Shown here: positions 54,430 through 64,000 of the stretch, in pieces
Position numbering within the stretch: position 1 is the first letter of the stretch
How the letters are laid out: every line of letters begins with the position of its first letter
Assembly (NCBI RefSeq): GCF_006575665.1
Contig: NZ_CP041253.1
Coordinates: 377,501 to 441,500 of the forward strand
DNA length: 64,000 nucleotides
Origin: Echinicola soli
GTDB taxonomy: Bacteria > Bacteroidota > Bacteroidia > Cytophagales > Cyclobacteriaceae
Direction of reading: 5' to 3'
Program-made: the position numbers and the translations under genes
Notes under the pieces: generated by a model
Databases searched by the model: none
Told to the model about the DNA's origin: nothing
What the model saw: only the letters and a program-made list of their open reading frames with translations

Positions 54430-57400
54430 TTAGAAGGTCAAATTCAGGTTGATCGAATAAGTCCTTGCTCTCGGATAGGTAAACCGGTCGATCCCGAAAG
54501 TCTGAATACCTCCGGCCGTGGAGCCCGTGTTTACCTCTGGGTCAAATCCAGTATAATCCGTAATCACAAACAGGTTTTGGCCTGTCACCGAAATCCGGAT
54601 ATTTTGGAAGGCATCACCCAAACCAATCATTGCTGAGTTCAGGTTATAGCCCAACGTGGCATTGTTCAGCCTGAAGTAGGAGCCATTCTCCAAGAAACGG
54701 GTGGATACCGTATTGGAATTATTAAAGGACTCTTCTGGGTATTGTGTCGCGAAATCCGTCGTGTTATTGGACCTGGCCAGTTGAGCCTTGGTAAAGAGTG
54801 ACATGGTCGTGTGATTATACACTTTACTTCCTGCAGAACCATTAAAGTTCAGGCCTAAGTCAAATGACTTATAGTTGAAGTTCATGTGTGCACCATAGAT
54901 CACTTTGGGGATAGCACTTCCGACCACCGTACGATCATTGTCCAGCACTTCGCCATCGCCATTGGTATCCTTAAATCTATTGACCCCATCTTCTGTAATA
55001 CCATCAAACTCCAACATATAAAACGCCCCGATAGGCTCACCGTTGATATAGCCGTTAATGGTCGCGCCCGTTTGGCCGGCTCCCTGTGCAGCTCCTGTAG
55101 TCAATACCGAATAAGGGGAATCCTTTACCTCATTCTGAATGAACGTAACATTACCGCCGATCGAATAAGAGAAGTCACCGCGCTCTACACTTGCATAATC
55201 CAGGGCCAGCTCAATCCCACTGTTGTGGATTTTCATGTTTTCGATATTGTCCCAATAAGTAGAAGTGGGCTCTACAGGATCAGCAGGCACGACTTCCAGC
55301 AGGATATTTGAAGACACTTTCTTAAAGTAGTCCAAGGTACCGGTCAAGCGATGGTCAAAGAAGGCAAAATCAATCCCGAAATCGATTTGGGTGGACACTT
55401 CCCACTGCAGGTCAGGATTGGCCAATCTGGTGAAGACGATACCATAAGGATACCCGTCCAATGACGTGGCGTCGGTATCGATGGGGTAGGTATTGAGACT
55501 GCCCGATCCTTCTGACAACCTATCTTCGGAATAACTTGCTTTCGTAATTTTCGAAGGAATTTCCTGATTTCCGGTTTGTCCCCAGCTGGCACGCAGCTTC
55601 AGGTTATCGAAAACAGAATTGCTCATGAAATCCTCCTTGGTGATATTCCAGCCCAGGGCAAAAGAAGGGAAATAGCCATATTTGTTGTTCTCTCCAAACT
55701 TGGAAGATCCATCAGCCCGGAAGGTGCCGGTAAACAAATATTTGTCGTCAAAGGTGTAATTCACCCTCGCAAAAAACGATTGCAGTTCATTCTTAACAGC
55801 AGAGGAACTCACCGTAGTAGGATATTCACTGGTACTGTTATGGTCTTGATACCGAGGTTCTATATTATTATCGGCAAATCCCCTGGCAGAGGTCAACCTG
55901 TACTCATCCAAAAAGGTCTGGAAGGAATGCCCCGCCAAAACAGTCAGGTTATGCTGGTAATTATGCCAATTATACGTCAGCGTGTTCTCGACCAGTTTAT
56001 TGGTGTTCTCGCTTATTCCTTCATCCAATGTACCATCCGATATATTGGACTCATTGATCACAGCCGTATAAGGTCTGTATTGCTGGTATCTATTGGTGCT
56101 GGAATAATCCACACCTAAGTTCAACTTATAGGTCAGCCCATCCAGGATCTCAAAAGAAGGCGAGATCGTCGCCAAGATCCGGTTGTTTGCCGCATCGTCG
56201 CTGTACAGCTCATACCGCTTCAACGGGTTCAGGGCATTGGTATTGAGCAAAGTGGGCTCACCATCGGTGTAGGTAGGAACCGTGGGGTTTAAGCTCAGCA
56301 TATCGCTAATGGTAGAACCGATACTTGGCCGCAGGTTTTTGGTGTGGGAAGCCGTCAAGTTATAATCTACGTTCAGCCTCCCGTCAAAAGCCTTCTGGTT
56401 CATGTTTAGCTTGCCAGAAAAGCGCTCCAATTCACTGTTCTTCAGGATTCCTTCCTGATCTTGATAACCCACTGAAGCGAAGTAGGAAAATTTACTGGAG
56501 TTGGATCCACTCATCGAGAAATTGATGTTTTTCGATAAGGCCACTTGAGTCAATTCATCCTGCCAGTCCGTATTCCCCCCATAATCTTCCAAATCTCCTC
56601 CCGCAGCAACGACCTGCTCACGGAATTCATCAGCACCAAAAACATCTATTTTATTGGCCATCGAAGACCAGGCGGTGGAAGCGGACAAGTTCATCTGGGT
56701 CGCACCGGATTTTCCTTTTTTGGTGGTAATTACTACTACCCCATTGGAAGCTCTCGATCCATAAAGTGCCGTCGCACTGGCATCCTTCAGCACCTCGATA
56801 CTTTCGATATCACTCGGATTTAGGAAGTTAAGCGGATTAGAGGCAATTCCCGTATCGGAATTGTCCAACAAAAAACCATCCAGCACGTAAAGCGGCTGTG
56901 TTCCAGAACGCAAACTACCAATCCCCCTGATAATGACATTTTGGGCGGCTCCAGGCTCCCCACTGGTGGAAGTAATGTTCACACCGGCCATTTTGCCTTG
57001 CAATAGATCCACTGGGTTAGAGATCACCCCTTTATTAAAATCTCCAGCTTTGACAGAACCAATGGCACCGGTAATGTCTGACCGCTTCTGGGTTCCATAA
57101 CCCACGACAACCATTTCATCGAGTTGGGCAGCATCAGAAGCCAACTGAATGGTAAACGAAGTCTGGCCATTTACGGGCACCTCTTGCGCAACAAAGCCCA
57201 CAAAGGAAACCTGAAGCACAGCACCTTCTTCTACTTCAATGGAAAATTCACCATCAACATCGGTAACCGTACCATTGGTGGTGCCTTTGACGCGAATGGT
57301 AGCACCCGGTAACGGGACTCCCTGATCATCCGTAACGGTGCCTGAGATTACTTTTTTCACTGAAACTAAATCCGAAAATGAGTCGTTACTCTTTAGGAGA

Positions 57401-57516
57401 ACATCATTTCCAGCACCTTTGGCGATTAGGCCATGGGGGACAGTACTTGCCCCTGCCCATAAAGCCAGACATGCCGAGGCATAAATGGCTTTAGAAAATC
57501 GTAATTTTGAAATCAT
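54430..57516 (-). CDS. SusC/RagA-type TonB-linked outer membrane transporter
   Basis: A 1028-residue outer membrane protein with a signal peptide. An N-terminal carboxypeptidase-regulatory-like domain (ISGTVTDDQGVPLPGATIRVKG, residues 58-80 and on) is followed by the plug domain with the SusC signature DEMVVVGYGTQKRSDITGAIG near 135, and then the TonB-dependent barrel. It lacks the STN domain of sigma-regulated transporters. TonB energises uptake through the SusD-capped pore. First gene of the operon with SusD. Confidence 0.95.
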   Translation of the reverse strand: MISKLRFSKAIYASACLALWAGASTVPHGLIAKGAGNDVLLKSNDSFSDLVSVKKVISGTVTDDQGVPLPGATIRVKGTTNGTVTDVDGEFSIEVEEGAVLQVSFVGFVAQEVPVNGQTSFTIQLASDAAQLDEMVVVGYGTQKRSDITGAIGSVKAGDFNKGVISNPVDLLQGKMAGVNITSTSGEPGAAQNVIIRGIGSLRSGTQPLYVLDGFLLDNSDTGIASNPLNFLNPSDIESIEVLKDASATALYGSRASNGVVVITTKKGKSGATQMNLSASTAWSSMANKIDVFGADEFREQVVAAGGDLEDYGGNTDWQDELTQVALSKNINFSMSGSNSSKFSYFASVGYQDQEGILKNSELERFSGKLNMNQKAFDGRLNVDYNLTASHTKNLRPSIGSTISDMLSLNPTVPTYTDGEPTLLNTNALNPLKRYELYSDDAANNRILATISPSFEILDGLTYKLNLGVDYSSTNRYQQYRPYTAVINESNISDGTLDEGISENTNKLVENTLTYNWHNYQHNLTVLAGHSFQTFLDEYRLTSARGFADNNIEPRYQDHNSTSEYPTTVSSSAVKNELQSFFARVNYTFDDKYLFTGTFRADGSSKFGENNKYGYFPSFALGWNITKEDFMSNSVFDNLKLRASWGQTGNQEIPSKITKASYSEDRLSEGSGSLNTYPIDTDATSLDGYPYGIVFTRLANPDLQWEVSTQIDFGIDFAFFDHRLTGTLDYFKKVSSNILLEVVPADPVEPTSTYWDNIENMKIHNSGIELALDYASVERGDFSYSIGGNVTFIQNEVKDSPYSVLTTGAAQGAGQTGATINGYINGEPIGAFYMLEFDGITEDGVNRFKDTNGDGEVLDNDRTVVGSAIPKVIYGAHMNFNYKSFDLGLNFNGSAGSKVYNHTTMSLFTKAQLARSNNTTDFATQYPEESFNNSNTVSTRFLENGSYFRLNNATLGYNLNSAMIGLGDAFQNIRISVTGQNLFVITDYTGFDPEVNTGSTAGGIQTFGIDRFTYPRARTYSINLNLTF

Positions 57517-58022
57517 AAAATTTAAGTGTTGGATACCTGAAAATTTTCAATGCTTATTTTTGAGAGCCTGTTGGAGCAGGCTCTTTTTAAATCCGAACAC
57601 AAAAGTAAATGATATATCGCCCTATGCGGTTAAGGATTCTTTAGCCTTATATTAATTATCCATGGACAAAAATTAATCTAACCAGCAATTGGTCATTCTT
57701 ACTTAATTTGACTGCAAAATCGATTTATTAACTTGATTCCTTAAGGATCCACTTTCTTACCAGTCCAAAAAAGATCCGCTTCTCTGAATAGCTATATTTT
57801 ACACTGAATACATAGAAAAACAAGGGTGTTACCGGAACCCCTTGGTCCACCATTGGTGCTTAAACAGTTTATATTTAGTCAGAGACTCAATTTATTTATG
57901 TACCGGGTGCTGAGATCCGGCAACACCTACACAAAGGGCCCTGTCCCCGCACATGGGGTAAAAAAATGAACACACATTGAGCTCCCTTTGCGCCGTATAT
58001 GAGTAAAATATTTTATGCCCTA
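57517..58022. other. Gap between susC and fabF with a leader hairpin
   Basis: About 500 bases. A hairpin with arms GAGCCTG/CAGGCTC at 57564-57583 followed by T-run lies 48 bases from the susC start (separate entry). Small GC-rich hairpins near 57900-57970 may belong to the end of the fabF transcript. No gene is supported. Confidence 0.45.
57564..57588 (+). terminator. Hairpin with T-run just upstream of susC
   Basis: Stem GAGCCTG / CAGGCTC with a 6-base loop and TTTTT on the plus strand. It looks like a plus-strand terminator, though no plus-strand gene ends near; on the minus strand the same hairpin lies in the susC leader. Confidence 0.5.
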
Positions 58023-59267
58023 CTACGCCTCATACTCCTTAAAAATAGCAGTGGCAATATGTCCTCCAAAACCAAAGGTATTGCTCATCGCGTACTGGAC
58101 GGGCCGGTTCTGTGCCGTGCCCAAGGTCAGGTCAAAGCCCCTTTGACAAGCCGGATCCACCTCGACCGTATTGATAGTTGGCGGAATGACGTCATCCTGG
58201 ATCGCCTTGATGCAGGCAATGGCCTCTATTGCCCCTGCTGCGCCCAGCAAATGACCGGTCATGGACTTGGTCGCACTGATATTGAGTTTACTGTCTCGAC
58301 CAAAAACCCGCTCAATGGCCTTTAATTCACTGACATCACCCAAGGGAGTCGATGTCGCATGAACGTTAATATAATCGATCTTTTCGGGGCCTATGCCCGC
58401 TTCTTCCATTGCCGCTAACATGCCCAGATAGGCACCTTCTCCCTCAGGGTGTGTACCCGTCAGGTGATAAGCATCTGCCGCCATGCCGCCCCCCACTACT
58501 TCAGCGATGATTGTGGCACCGCGTCTTTTGGCACATTCCAGCTCTTCCAAGATCAGTGCTCCCGCACCTTCCCCCATCACAAATCCGTCCCTACTGACAT
58601 CAAAAGGCCGGGAGGCTGTTGCTGGATTTTCATTATTGGTGGACAGGGCTTTTGCCGAACCGAAGCCACCAATGGCACTTTCAGTAATAGCAGCTTCTGA
58701 CCCTCCCGTGATGATCATATCTGCCTTGTTCCACTTGATATGGTTAAAGGCATCAATGATCGCCGTATTGGAGGTGGCACAAGCAGACACGGTCGCAAAG
58801 TTTACTCCCCGCAACCCATATTTGATGGAAATCACCCCTGAGGCTATATCCACAATCATTTTCGGGATAAAGTACGGATTGAACCTGGGTGTGCCATCTC
58901 CTCGAACGTACTCCGCCACTTGCTGGTGAAAGGTATCTATTCCCCCATTCCCGGATCCCCAGATCACCCCGATGCGGTTCTTATCCAGTTGATCAAATTC
59001 AACCTTCCCATTCTCTATTGCTTCGGCTACCGCCACCAGGGCATATTGGGTAAACAAGTCATACTTCCTGGCTTCAGCTCTTGGGATATGGTCCTGCGGA
59101 TTAAAGTCTTTTAGCTCACACGCAAATTTTGTCTTGAACTTTGAGGTATCGAATTTGGTAATGGGTGCCGCACCGCTTTCCCCCTCCTTCAGTGATTGCC
59201 AGAAATCTGCCACATTATTTCCGGTGGGCGTCAAAGCTCCCATTCCTGTAATTACTACTCTTCTCAT
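58023..59267 (-). CDS. fabF: Beta-ketoacyl-ACP synthase II (FabF type)
   Basis: A 414-residue condensing enzyme. The nucleophile Cys is in SACATS (C163), and the two His in NVHATSTP (H303) and KSMTGHLLGAAG (H339) complete the triad, with K334 also conserved. It adds malonyl-ACP units in fatty-acid chain growth. It lies right after a TetR gene with a 4-base overlap, so it is not in the usual acpP-fabF cluster; the enzyme may be dedicated to a special lipid or secondary product, or be a second copy under its own regulator. Confidence 0.92.
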   Translation of the reverse strand: MRRVVITGMGALTPTGNNVADFWQSLKEGESGAAPITKFDTSKFKTKFACELKDFNPQDHIPRAEARKYDLFTQYALVAVAEAIENGKVEFDQLDKNRIGVIWGSGNGGIDTFHQQVAEYVRGDGTPRFNPYFIPKMIVDIASGVISIKYGLRGVNFATVSACATSNTAIIDAFNHIKWNKADMIITGGSEAAITESAIGGFGSAKALSTNNENPATASRPFDVSRDGFVMGEGAGALILEELECAKRRGATIIAEVVGGGMAADAYHLTGTHPEGEGAYLGMLAAMEEAGIGPEKIDYINVHATSTPLGDVSELKAIERVFGRDSKLNISATKSMTGHLLGAAGAIEAIACIKAIQDDVIPPTINTVEVDPACQRGFDLTLGTAQNRPVQYAMSNTFGFGGHIATAIFKEYEA

Positions 59268-59824
59268 GGTTTTCTATTGATTAAATCATTGATAATAGTC
59301 GCTTTGGCCTGCCTGAAATTATGGTAAAATGTAACCCTGGACAGCTGCTCTGCTCCAAGAATACTCGTAATGACCATTTGGGCCTTGCTTTTAGGATCTG
59401 AGGTATAGTTAAACGCCCCTTGCTCCTTCCCTTCTTTTAATGTCTCCATCAGCCACTGCAATGTACCATCGGTCAACACCTTAAGCTCGAGCTGTATGGC
59501 TTCATCTAACGTGAGGTAATCACTGGCCAAAGCGCCCAGAATACTTATTTTCCCATCAGATCTGGCCGTTGTGTAGGTAGTTAAAAACAACCTGACTTTT
59601 TCCAGGGGATCTTCTTCAGCCACCCGTCGCTTGAATTTCAAAAGAAGGCGACTGTGCTTTTGGATCACCGCTATGATCAGTGCCGTCTTGGTGGCAAAGT
59701 GATAGTGGATGGAGGCATTCTTTATATGAAGTGCTTTCGATATATCCCCGAAACTAAAGGCATTGCACCCCTTCGTCCTGATGAGTTCATCGGCAAGCTG
59801 TATGATCCTCTCCTTTGTATTCAT
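59264..59824 (-). CDS. TetR/AcrR-family transcriptional regulator
   Basis: A 186-residue protein with the TetR HTH at residues 5-50 (KERIIQLADELIRTKG, then SFGDISKALHIKNASIHYHF) and a helical ligand-binding part. It overlaps fabF by 4 bases (ATGA) and is transcribed first, so it likely controls its own operon with fabF. The effector is unknown; an acyl compound would make sense. Confidence 0.9.
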   Translation of the reverse strand: MNTKERIIQLADELIRTKGCNAFSFGDISKALHIKNASIHYHFATKTALIIAVIQKHSRLLLKFKRRVAEEDPLEKVRLFLTTYTTARSDGKISILGALASDYLTLDEAIQLELKVLTDGTLQWLMETLKEGKEQGAFNYTSDPKSKAQMVITSILGAEQLSRVTFYHNFRQAKATIINDLINRKP

Positions 59825-60062
59825 GCCGCAATATACCTACCTACTAGTAGGTAAACAAATTTAAACACATTTTTTCTCAACACGCACATTCTGCCAAATC
59901 CAATTTTATCCAACAGGATGGAGGAAATGATAGGACACTACTCCGCATCTTTTCCCTACAATACAGGAAATCCCCCCCTCAAACCGTCGCAATAGCACCT
60001 TACTTTAATCGATAGAGTTGTCGAAATTTGGGATATAAACTTCCGACAAAAAGATCACAACC

Positions 60063-60923
60063 ATGGATATGAAAACGTCATTGCTAACACTAATGCTTAT
60101 TTTCAATCTAGCAATCAGCTCAGTAGCACAGACAAACAACGCCTCAAAAACTGGCTATGCCCCCGTAAACGGCCTTAAAATGTACTATGAAATCCATGGG
60201 GAAGGCCGGCCATTAGTGCTTGTCCATGGAAGTTTTATGACCATTCCTGCCAATTACGGCCAGCTTATTCCCGAACTCGCCAAAACCCACAAAGTCATCG
60301 CCCTAGAACTGCAAGGTCATGGGCGCTCAGCTGACATTGACCGCCCTTTTTCGTATGAAAATTTTGCAGACGATGTGGCTGGGCTCTTGGAATATCTAGA
60401 AATCGAAAAGGCCGATTTTATCGGGTATAGTCTTGGAGGAACCATCACGCTCCAGACTGCCATCGCCCATCCAGAAAAAGTAGGAAAGATCATTTTCATC
60501 TCTTCTGCTTTCAAGGACACCGGCTGGTCCTCGGATATCCAACAGTCCATCGCAAATTTGACAGTGGGGCAGTTTGAGGGGACTCCCATCCAGACGATAT
60601 ACGAGGAAGTAGCCACAGATCCGGGCAATTGGCGTGACTTTATGTCCAAGATGATCGCTTTCGAAAAGCAGCCCTATGATCTTGGTCTATCAAATATCAA
60701 AGCAATCCCCGGTCCGGTATTGATAATAAAAGGCGATTATGACGGTGTGGACATGACACACACCATGGAGCTATTTGAGGCTTTTGGAGGGGGAGGCACA
60801 GGCATGATGGAACCCTTGTCACCGTCCGGCTTTGCGGTCATCCCCAGCACAACCCACATCACACTAATGGAAAAAACGGAAGATCTCCTTGACTTCATCC
60901 AACCTTTCTTAGCGGTAGATTAA
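60063..60923 (+). CDS. Secreted alpha/beta hydrolase
   Basis: A 286-residue hydrolase with a signal peptide (residues 1-22, ending SVAQT). The nucleophile elbow is GYSLGG (S123), the oxyanion region is VLVHGSFM, the acid is D225 in KGDYDGVD and the His is in STTHITLM (H265). The cleaved substrate is unknown; the family contains esterases, epoxide and lactone hydrolases. It stands alone and points away from the TetR gene. Confidence 0.85.
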   Translation: MDMKTSLLTLMLIFNLAISSVAQTNNASKTGYAPVNGLKMYYEIHGEGRPLVLVHGSFMTIPANYGQLIPELAKTHKVIALELQGHGRSADIDRPFSYENFADDVAGLLEYLEIEKADFIGYSLGGTITLQTAIAHPEKVGKIIFISSAFKDTGWSSDIQQSIANLTVGQFEGTPIQTIYEEVATDPGNWRDFMSKMIAFEKQPYDLGLSNIKAIPGPVLIIKGDYDGVDMTHTMELFEAFGGGGTGMMEPLSPSGFAVIPSTTHITLMEKTEDLLDFIQPFLAVD

Positions 60924-61164
60924 ACACTTGGATCAAATTATATTGTTCTATAAGATTATGGTGGGTAAATATCAAAATGTGTATTGGAACGAGCCACTAG
61001 ACTTCAAGGCATTTGGATAAACTCAACCCAGTCAATTTAGAAAAAAACAAAACCCTTTGCGTCTTCAAGTCTTGGTGGCAGACAAAATAAGGAAACTAAG
61101 GCACCGAGCCTTTTTGGACAATCACAATTCATTCTTAAAATTCACACTTTAAACATTAAACACT

Positions 61165-61611
61165 ATGGCAGCAGTAAGCACTTATTTAAATTTTGATAGA
61201 GACACTGAAGCGGCATTTCTCTTTTACAAGTCCGTATTTGGAGGCGAGTTTTTCGGTGATGGCTTTATGCGTATGGGCGATGTACCACCGCAAGAAGGCA
61301 TGCCTCCCCTCGCCGATGAAGACAAAGCTCTCGTGATGCACGTGGAACTAAAAATCCTTGGTGTCCACAACCTCATGGGAACGGATTCTCCTGAAAGTAT
61401 GGGCTTCAGGCTGAACAAAGGAAACAATGTCAGCATCAACCTACAGCCCGACACCCGAAAGGAAACCAAACGGCTCTTTGACGCCCTTTCAGAAGGAGGA
61501 AACGTGACGATGGAACTCCAAGAAATGTTTTGGGGAGACTATTTCGGAAGCTGCTTTGATAAATTTGGCGTCCAATGGATGTTTAACTGCGGCGAAAAAC
61601 CATCCTCGTAA
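61165..61611 (+). CDS. VOC-superfamily protein (PhnB/glyoxalase-like)
   Basis: A 148-residue single-module VOC protein: YLNFDRDTEAAFLFYKSVFGGEFFGDGF at the start, NVSINLQPDTRKETKRLFDAL near residue 95 and MFWGDYFGSCFDKFGVQWMF at the end. These are the PhnB-type features. The role, metal and substrate are unknown. The 240 bases before it contain a non-coding stretch with a TTTTGG-type hairpin but no gene. Confidence 0.87.
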   Translation: MAAVSTYLNFDRDTEAAFLFYKSVFGGEFFGDGFMRMGDVPPQEGMPPLADEDKALVMHVELKILGVHNLMGTDSPESMGFRLNKGNNVSINLQPDTRKETKRLFDALSEGGNVTMELQEMFWGDYFGSCFDKFGVQWMFNCGEKPSS

Positions 61612-61736
61612 GAAAGAAAGTTAAACCCTGCATGTTGGAACAGGAACATTATGGAATTTGTTACCGATCGTAAGAATCAAATCGATTTCTAATTTATCAT
61701 GACATTTTCATAATTTTCACTTAATTTCATTGAATC

Positions 61737-62768
61737 ATGAAATACAACTACGTAGGCAACACAGGGCTACTGGTTTCTGAACTTTGCTTTGGCACCATGA
61801 CGTTTGGTGGCCAAGATGCTGGAATGTGGACCCAGATCGGGCAGCTACAGCAAAAGCAGGTCAACCAAATGCTTCAGGCGGTCATCGATGCGGGGATCAA
61901 CTTTATCGATACCGCCAATGTGTATTCTTTTGGCCAATCGGAGCAGTTACTGGGCCAAGGCTTAAGGGATCTTAACATCCCCAGGGACGAAGTGGTCATC
62001 GCCACCAAAGTAATGGGCAAGATGAGCGAGCATCCCAACAGTGCAGGCCTCTCCCGCTACCATATATTCAACTCCGTCGAGGCCAGTCTCAAACGCCTTC
62101 AGGTTAATTTTATAGACATTCTTTACGTTCATGGTGTAGATCCGGCCACCGATGTAGAAGAAATAGTACGCTCACTGAATGACATCATTGATAGCGGCAA
62201 GGTCCGCTATGTGGCCATCTGTAATTGGCCTGCATGGATGGTGGCACAGGCCCAGACCATCGCGCAGTATAGTGGCTGGCACAAGTTTATTGGCCTCCAA
62301 TATCATTATTCGGCCGCGACCAGGGACATTGAACACGAACTGGTACCCGTGGCAGAGGCACATCAGTTGGCCATTTTCCCTTGGAGCCCGCTGTCCGGAG
62401 GTTTTCTTACTGGGAAGTTTACCAGGGAAGGCAGCAAATCGGATAATGCCAGAAGGGCTAATTTTGACTTTCCTCCCATCGATAAGGAAAAAGCCTTTCA
62501 CTTGGTGGATACAATGGCAGAAATCGGTAAGTCCCATGGGGCAAGCATCGCACAAGTGGCATTGGCCTGGGTCAGGCAGCAACCGGGCATTACCAGCACC
62601 ATCATAGGCGCCAAAACACAAGAGCAATTAACATCCAATATTCAGTCTGTCGATCTTACATTGAGCAAGGAAGACTTATCAAAAATAGAGGGAATCAGCC
62701 CGCTCCAATCCCTCTATCCAGGATGGATGGTCGAGCACCAAAGTGAATACCGAAGGCCTATAAAATGA
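61737..62768 (+). CDS. Aldo/keto reductase
   Basis: A 343-residue NADPH-dependent reductase. The catalytic set is visible: D58 in FIDTANVYSFG, Y63, K91 in IATKVMG and H132 in YVHGVDP. The NADP-binding end VALAWVRQQPGITSTIIGAKTQEQL is near residues 270-295. The substrate is unknown (aldehydes or keto sugars are usual). It lies 125 bases after the VOC gene and 38 before the DoxX-like gene, so it may form a short unit with the latter. Confidence 0.92.
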   Translation: MKYNYVGNTGLLVSELCFGTMTFGGQDAGMWTQIGQLQQKQVNQMLQAVIDAGINFIDTANVYSFGQSEQLLGQGLRDLNIPRDEVVIATKVMGKMSEHPNSAGLSRYHIFNSVEASLKRLQVNFIDILYVHGVDPATDVEEIVRSLNDIIDSGKVRYVAICNWPAWMVAQAQTIAQYSGWHKFIGLQYHYSAATRDIEHELVPVAEAHQLAIFPWSPLSGGFLTGKFTREGSKSDNARRANFDFPPIDKEKAFHLVDTMAEIGKSHGASIAQVALAWVRQQPGITSTIIGAKTQEQLTSNIQSVDLTLSKEDLSKIEGISPLQSLYPGWMVEHQSEYRRPIK

Positions 62769-62806
62769 GCATACTTAAATCCATCAATAACTCAAAATAA
62801 ACCACT

Positions 62807-63187
62807 ATGAGACACAAAATCCTAAACGTCGTCGCTATTCTGTTTGCTCTGCTCATGGTCAATTCCGGCCTGGACAAATTCTTCCATTACATGCCCATGC
62901 CCGAAAACTTACCAGAAGAGATTATGGAAGTCATGGGTGCAATGATGCAGATAGGCTGGCTATTTCCCTTGATTGGTATTGGAGAAGTAGTCGGCGGGGT
63001 GCTTTTTGCCATCCCAAAATTCAGGGCACTGGGTGCTATCATGCTCTTCCCGATCATCATCGGCATCAATTTACACCACGGCATGTATGCCCCAGAAGGA
63101 ATGGTCATCGCACTTATCGTCCTGGCCATTGATCTTTGGGCCATTGGCGAAAACTGGCACAAGTACCTTCCAATGGTAAAGAGCTAG
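62807..63187 (+). CDS. DoxX-like membrane protein
   Basis: A 126-residue protein with four transmembrane helices (about residues 6-22, 41-62, 68-85 and 95-112) and the DoxX-like phrases NSGLDKFFHYMPMP and LIGIGEVVGGVLFAIPKFRALGAIML. The function of this family is not settled; some members work with thiosulfate oxidation or redox stress. It follows the aldo/keto reductase by 38 bases, and a strong hairpin terminator follows. Confidence 0.85.
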   Translation: MRHKILNVVAILFALLMVNSGLDKFFHYMPMPENLPEEIMEVMGAMMQIGWLFPLIGIGEVVGGVLFAIPKFRALGAIMLFPIIIGINLHHGMYAPEGMVIALIVLAIDLWAIGENWHKYLPMVKS

Positions 63188-63506
63188 TTTTAACATTAGC
63201 CCTGCCTATCATTAATATAAAAAAGCCATTGCCATTCCGGTTTTAGTCGGAATAGCAATGGCGTTTTTGGTAATTAATATGGCCACACCCCTTAAATACC
63301 GCAATTGATCACCAGTAATTAACGGATAGCTCCGGCATTAGCTACTTCCTGTCATTTTCTAACATTATTTCACCAAAAAATATTTCCCTCAGAAGATATT
63401 AGCCCTATCATGAATTGTTTAAGTTAAGGTTTCCGAAGCCTTGCGCAAAAAGACAATATCACGGATCAATTTAACTTACGCCAACTTTTATACTAAACTA
63501 TAAACT
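63188..63506. other. Gap between DoxX-like gene and metallophosphoesterase, with terminator
   Basis: About 320 bases. The terminator at 63225-63268 closes the preceding unit. The rest is AT-rich and should hold the phosphoesterase promoter. Confidence 0.4.
63225..63268 (+). terminator. Terminator after the aldo/keto reductase and DoxX-like unit
   Basis: Arms GCCATTGCCATTCCG (63225-63239) and CGGAATAGCAATGGC (63248-63262) with one G-U pair, then GTTTTT on the plus strand, and an A-run before it on the other side. Confidence 0.8.
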
Positions 63507-64000
63507 ATGCAGCTCTTTATCATTGGAGACGTTCATGGATGCTATCACACCTTCCAGCTGCTGCTGGAGCGCTGGAACCCAGCAAAGGAAAGGCTTATCC
63601 AGGTCGGTGACCTGATCGACCGGGGAAATTATTCAGCAGAAGTACTCCAGCTAGCACAACGTTTACAAGAAAAGCACCAGGAAAATGCGGTTTTTCTTCG
63701 AGGAAACCACGAACAAATGATGATTGACCATATCGAAAACGGAAAAACAGGAGGCAGCTGGCTTTTCAATGGTGGAGAAAAGACCCTACATCAGTTCAAG
63801 GCAAAGGATATCCCCGTCGAAAGCATGCTCCACTGGCTCAGAAATACCCCTCTCAAATGGGAAAGTCCAAGTCTACTGGTAACACACGCCGGAATTGGCA
63901 AAAACATCCCAAATCCTTACGATGTCCATGACCCTGACGGCATCCTATGGAACAGAAAGAAACTCAAAAAACTGCCTAAACTCCAAGTGATCGGCCACAC
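63507..64000 (+). CDS. Metallophosphoesterase (PP2A/ApaH-like), partial
   Basis: An open frame starts with ATG at 63507 and runs to the window edge (164 residues present). The phosphoesterase motifs are clear: GDVHGCY (residues 7-13), GDLIDRG near 36, and RGNHEQM near 69, then THAG near 129. The final part is cut off with the usual VIGHT motif just at the edge. It fits a serine/threonine protein phosphatase or diadenosine tetraphosphatase-like hydrolase. The ORF is not ended in this window. Confidence 0.88.
   Translation, partial: MQLFIIGDVHGCYHTFQLLLERWNPAKERLIQVGDLIDRGNYSAEVLQLAQRLQEKHQENAVFLRGNHEQMMIDHIENGKTGGSWLFNGGEKTLHQFKAKDIPVESMLHWLRNTPLKWESPSLLVTHAGIGKNIPNPYDVHDPDGILWNRKKLKKLPKLQVIGH

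Overview
The window looks like a chromosome segment of a marine-type Bacteroidota bacterium of the order Cytophagales (an Echinicola/Cyclobacterium/Algoriphagus-like organism; genus is an inference). The reasons are a PorU/PorV-type type IX secretion pair, a SusC/SusD pair, the Bacteroidota promoter form TTG-N19-TAnnTTTG in front of the tRNA, weak Shine-Dalgarno sequences, and many signal-peptide and lipoprotein genes.

Layout. 1-27.5 kb is ordinary core chromosome: a C25 sortase-like protease with its PorV-like partner; a PadR-PspC pair; an MBL/beta-CASP hydrolase; an ECF sigma factor operon with an anti-sigma-like protein, a barrel protein and a DUF4097 protein; a PaaE-like flavin/2Fe-2S reductase; a DUF4397 lipoprotein; purB; a CtlX-type hydrolase; clpC; WbqC; a Sua5/YrdC protein; mltG; a thioesterase and a BrkB-type membrane protein. 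Two copies of a roughly 185-bp intergenic repeat lie here (9.5 and 20.7 kb).

A tRNA-Ser(UGA) at 27.6 kb marks the start of an accessory region that runs to about 52 kb and is much more AT-rich in most parts. In order it holds: an IS1595-type transposase; a HEPN-motif protein; a three-gene overlapping operon of MmeI-like DNA methyltransferase, SF2 helicase and GIY-YIG nuclease; a divergent pair of small HTH regulators with an ATTCCT operator cluster; two unrecognised proteins, one of 686 residues whose N-terminus resembles phage prohead proteases; a mobilization and replication module (relaxase with a gene nested in its 3' end, MobC, an inverted repeat that may be oriT, a primase-like protein, a CTACTACA iteron array, a VapE-type helicase, an excisionase-like protein); a RadC/JAB protein; a stand-alone SIR2 protein; the remnant of a group II intron without its reverse transcriptase; a truncated secreted-protein gene; and a tripartite hipBST toxin-antitoxin operon with three operator boxes. 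No integrase is present in the window, so the region is best read as a mosaic of a mobilizable element and defence cargo whose right end I cannot fix.

From 52.6 kb core-type genes return: a SusD/SusC pair, a TetR-FabF operon, then an alpha/beta hydrolase, a VOC protein, an aldo/keto reductase, a DoxX-like protein and the start of a metallophosphoesterase.

The best candidates for something new are the methyltransferase-helicase-GIY-YIG operon beside a HEPN protein, the 686-residue protease-like protein, the gene nested in the relaxase, and the iteron array between primase and VapE genes. All functions are read from sequence motifs and family knowledge; no search was run.
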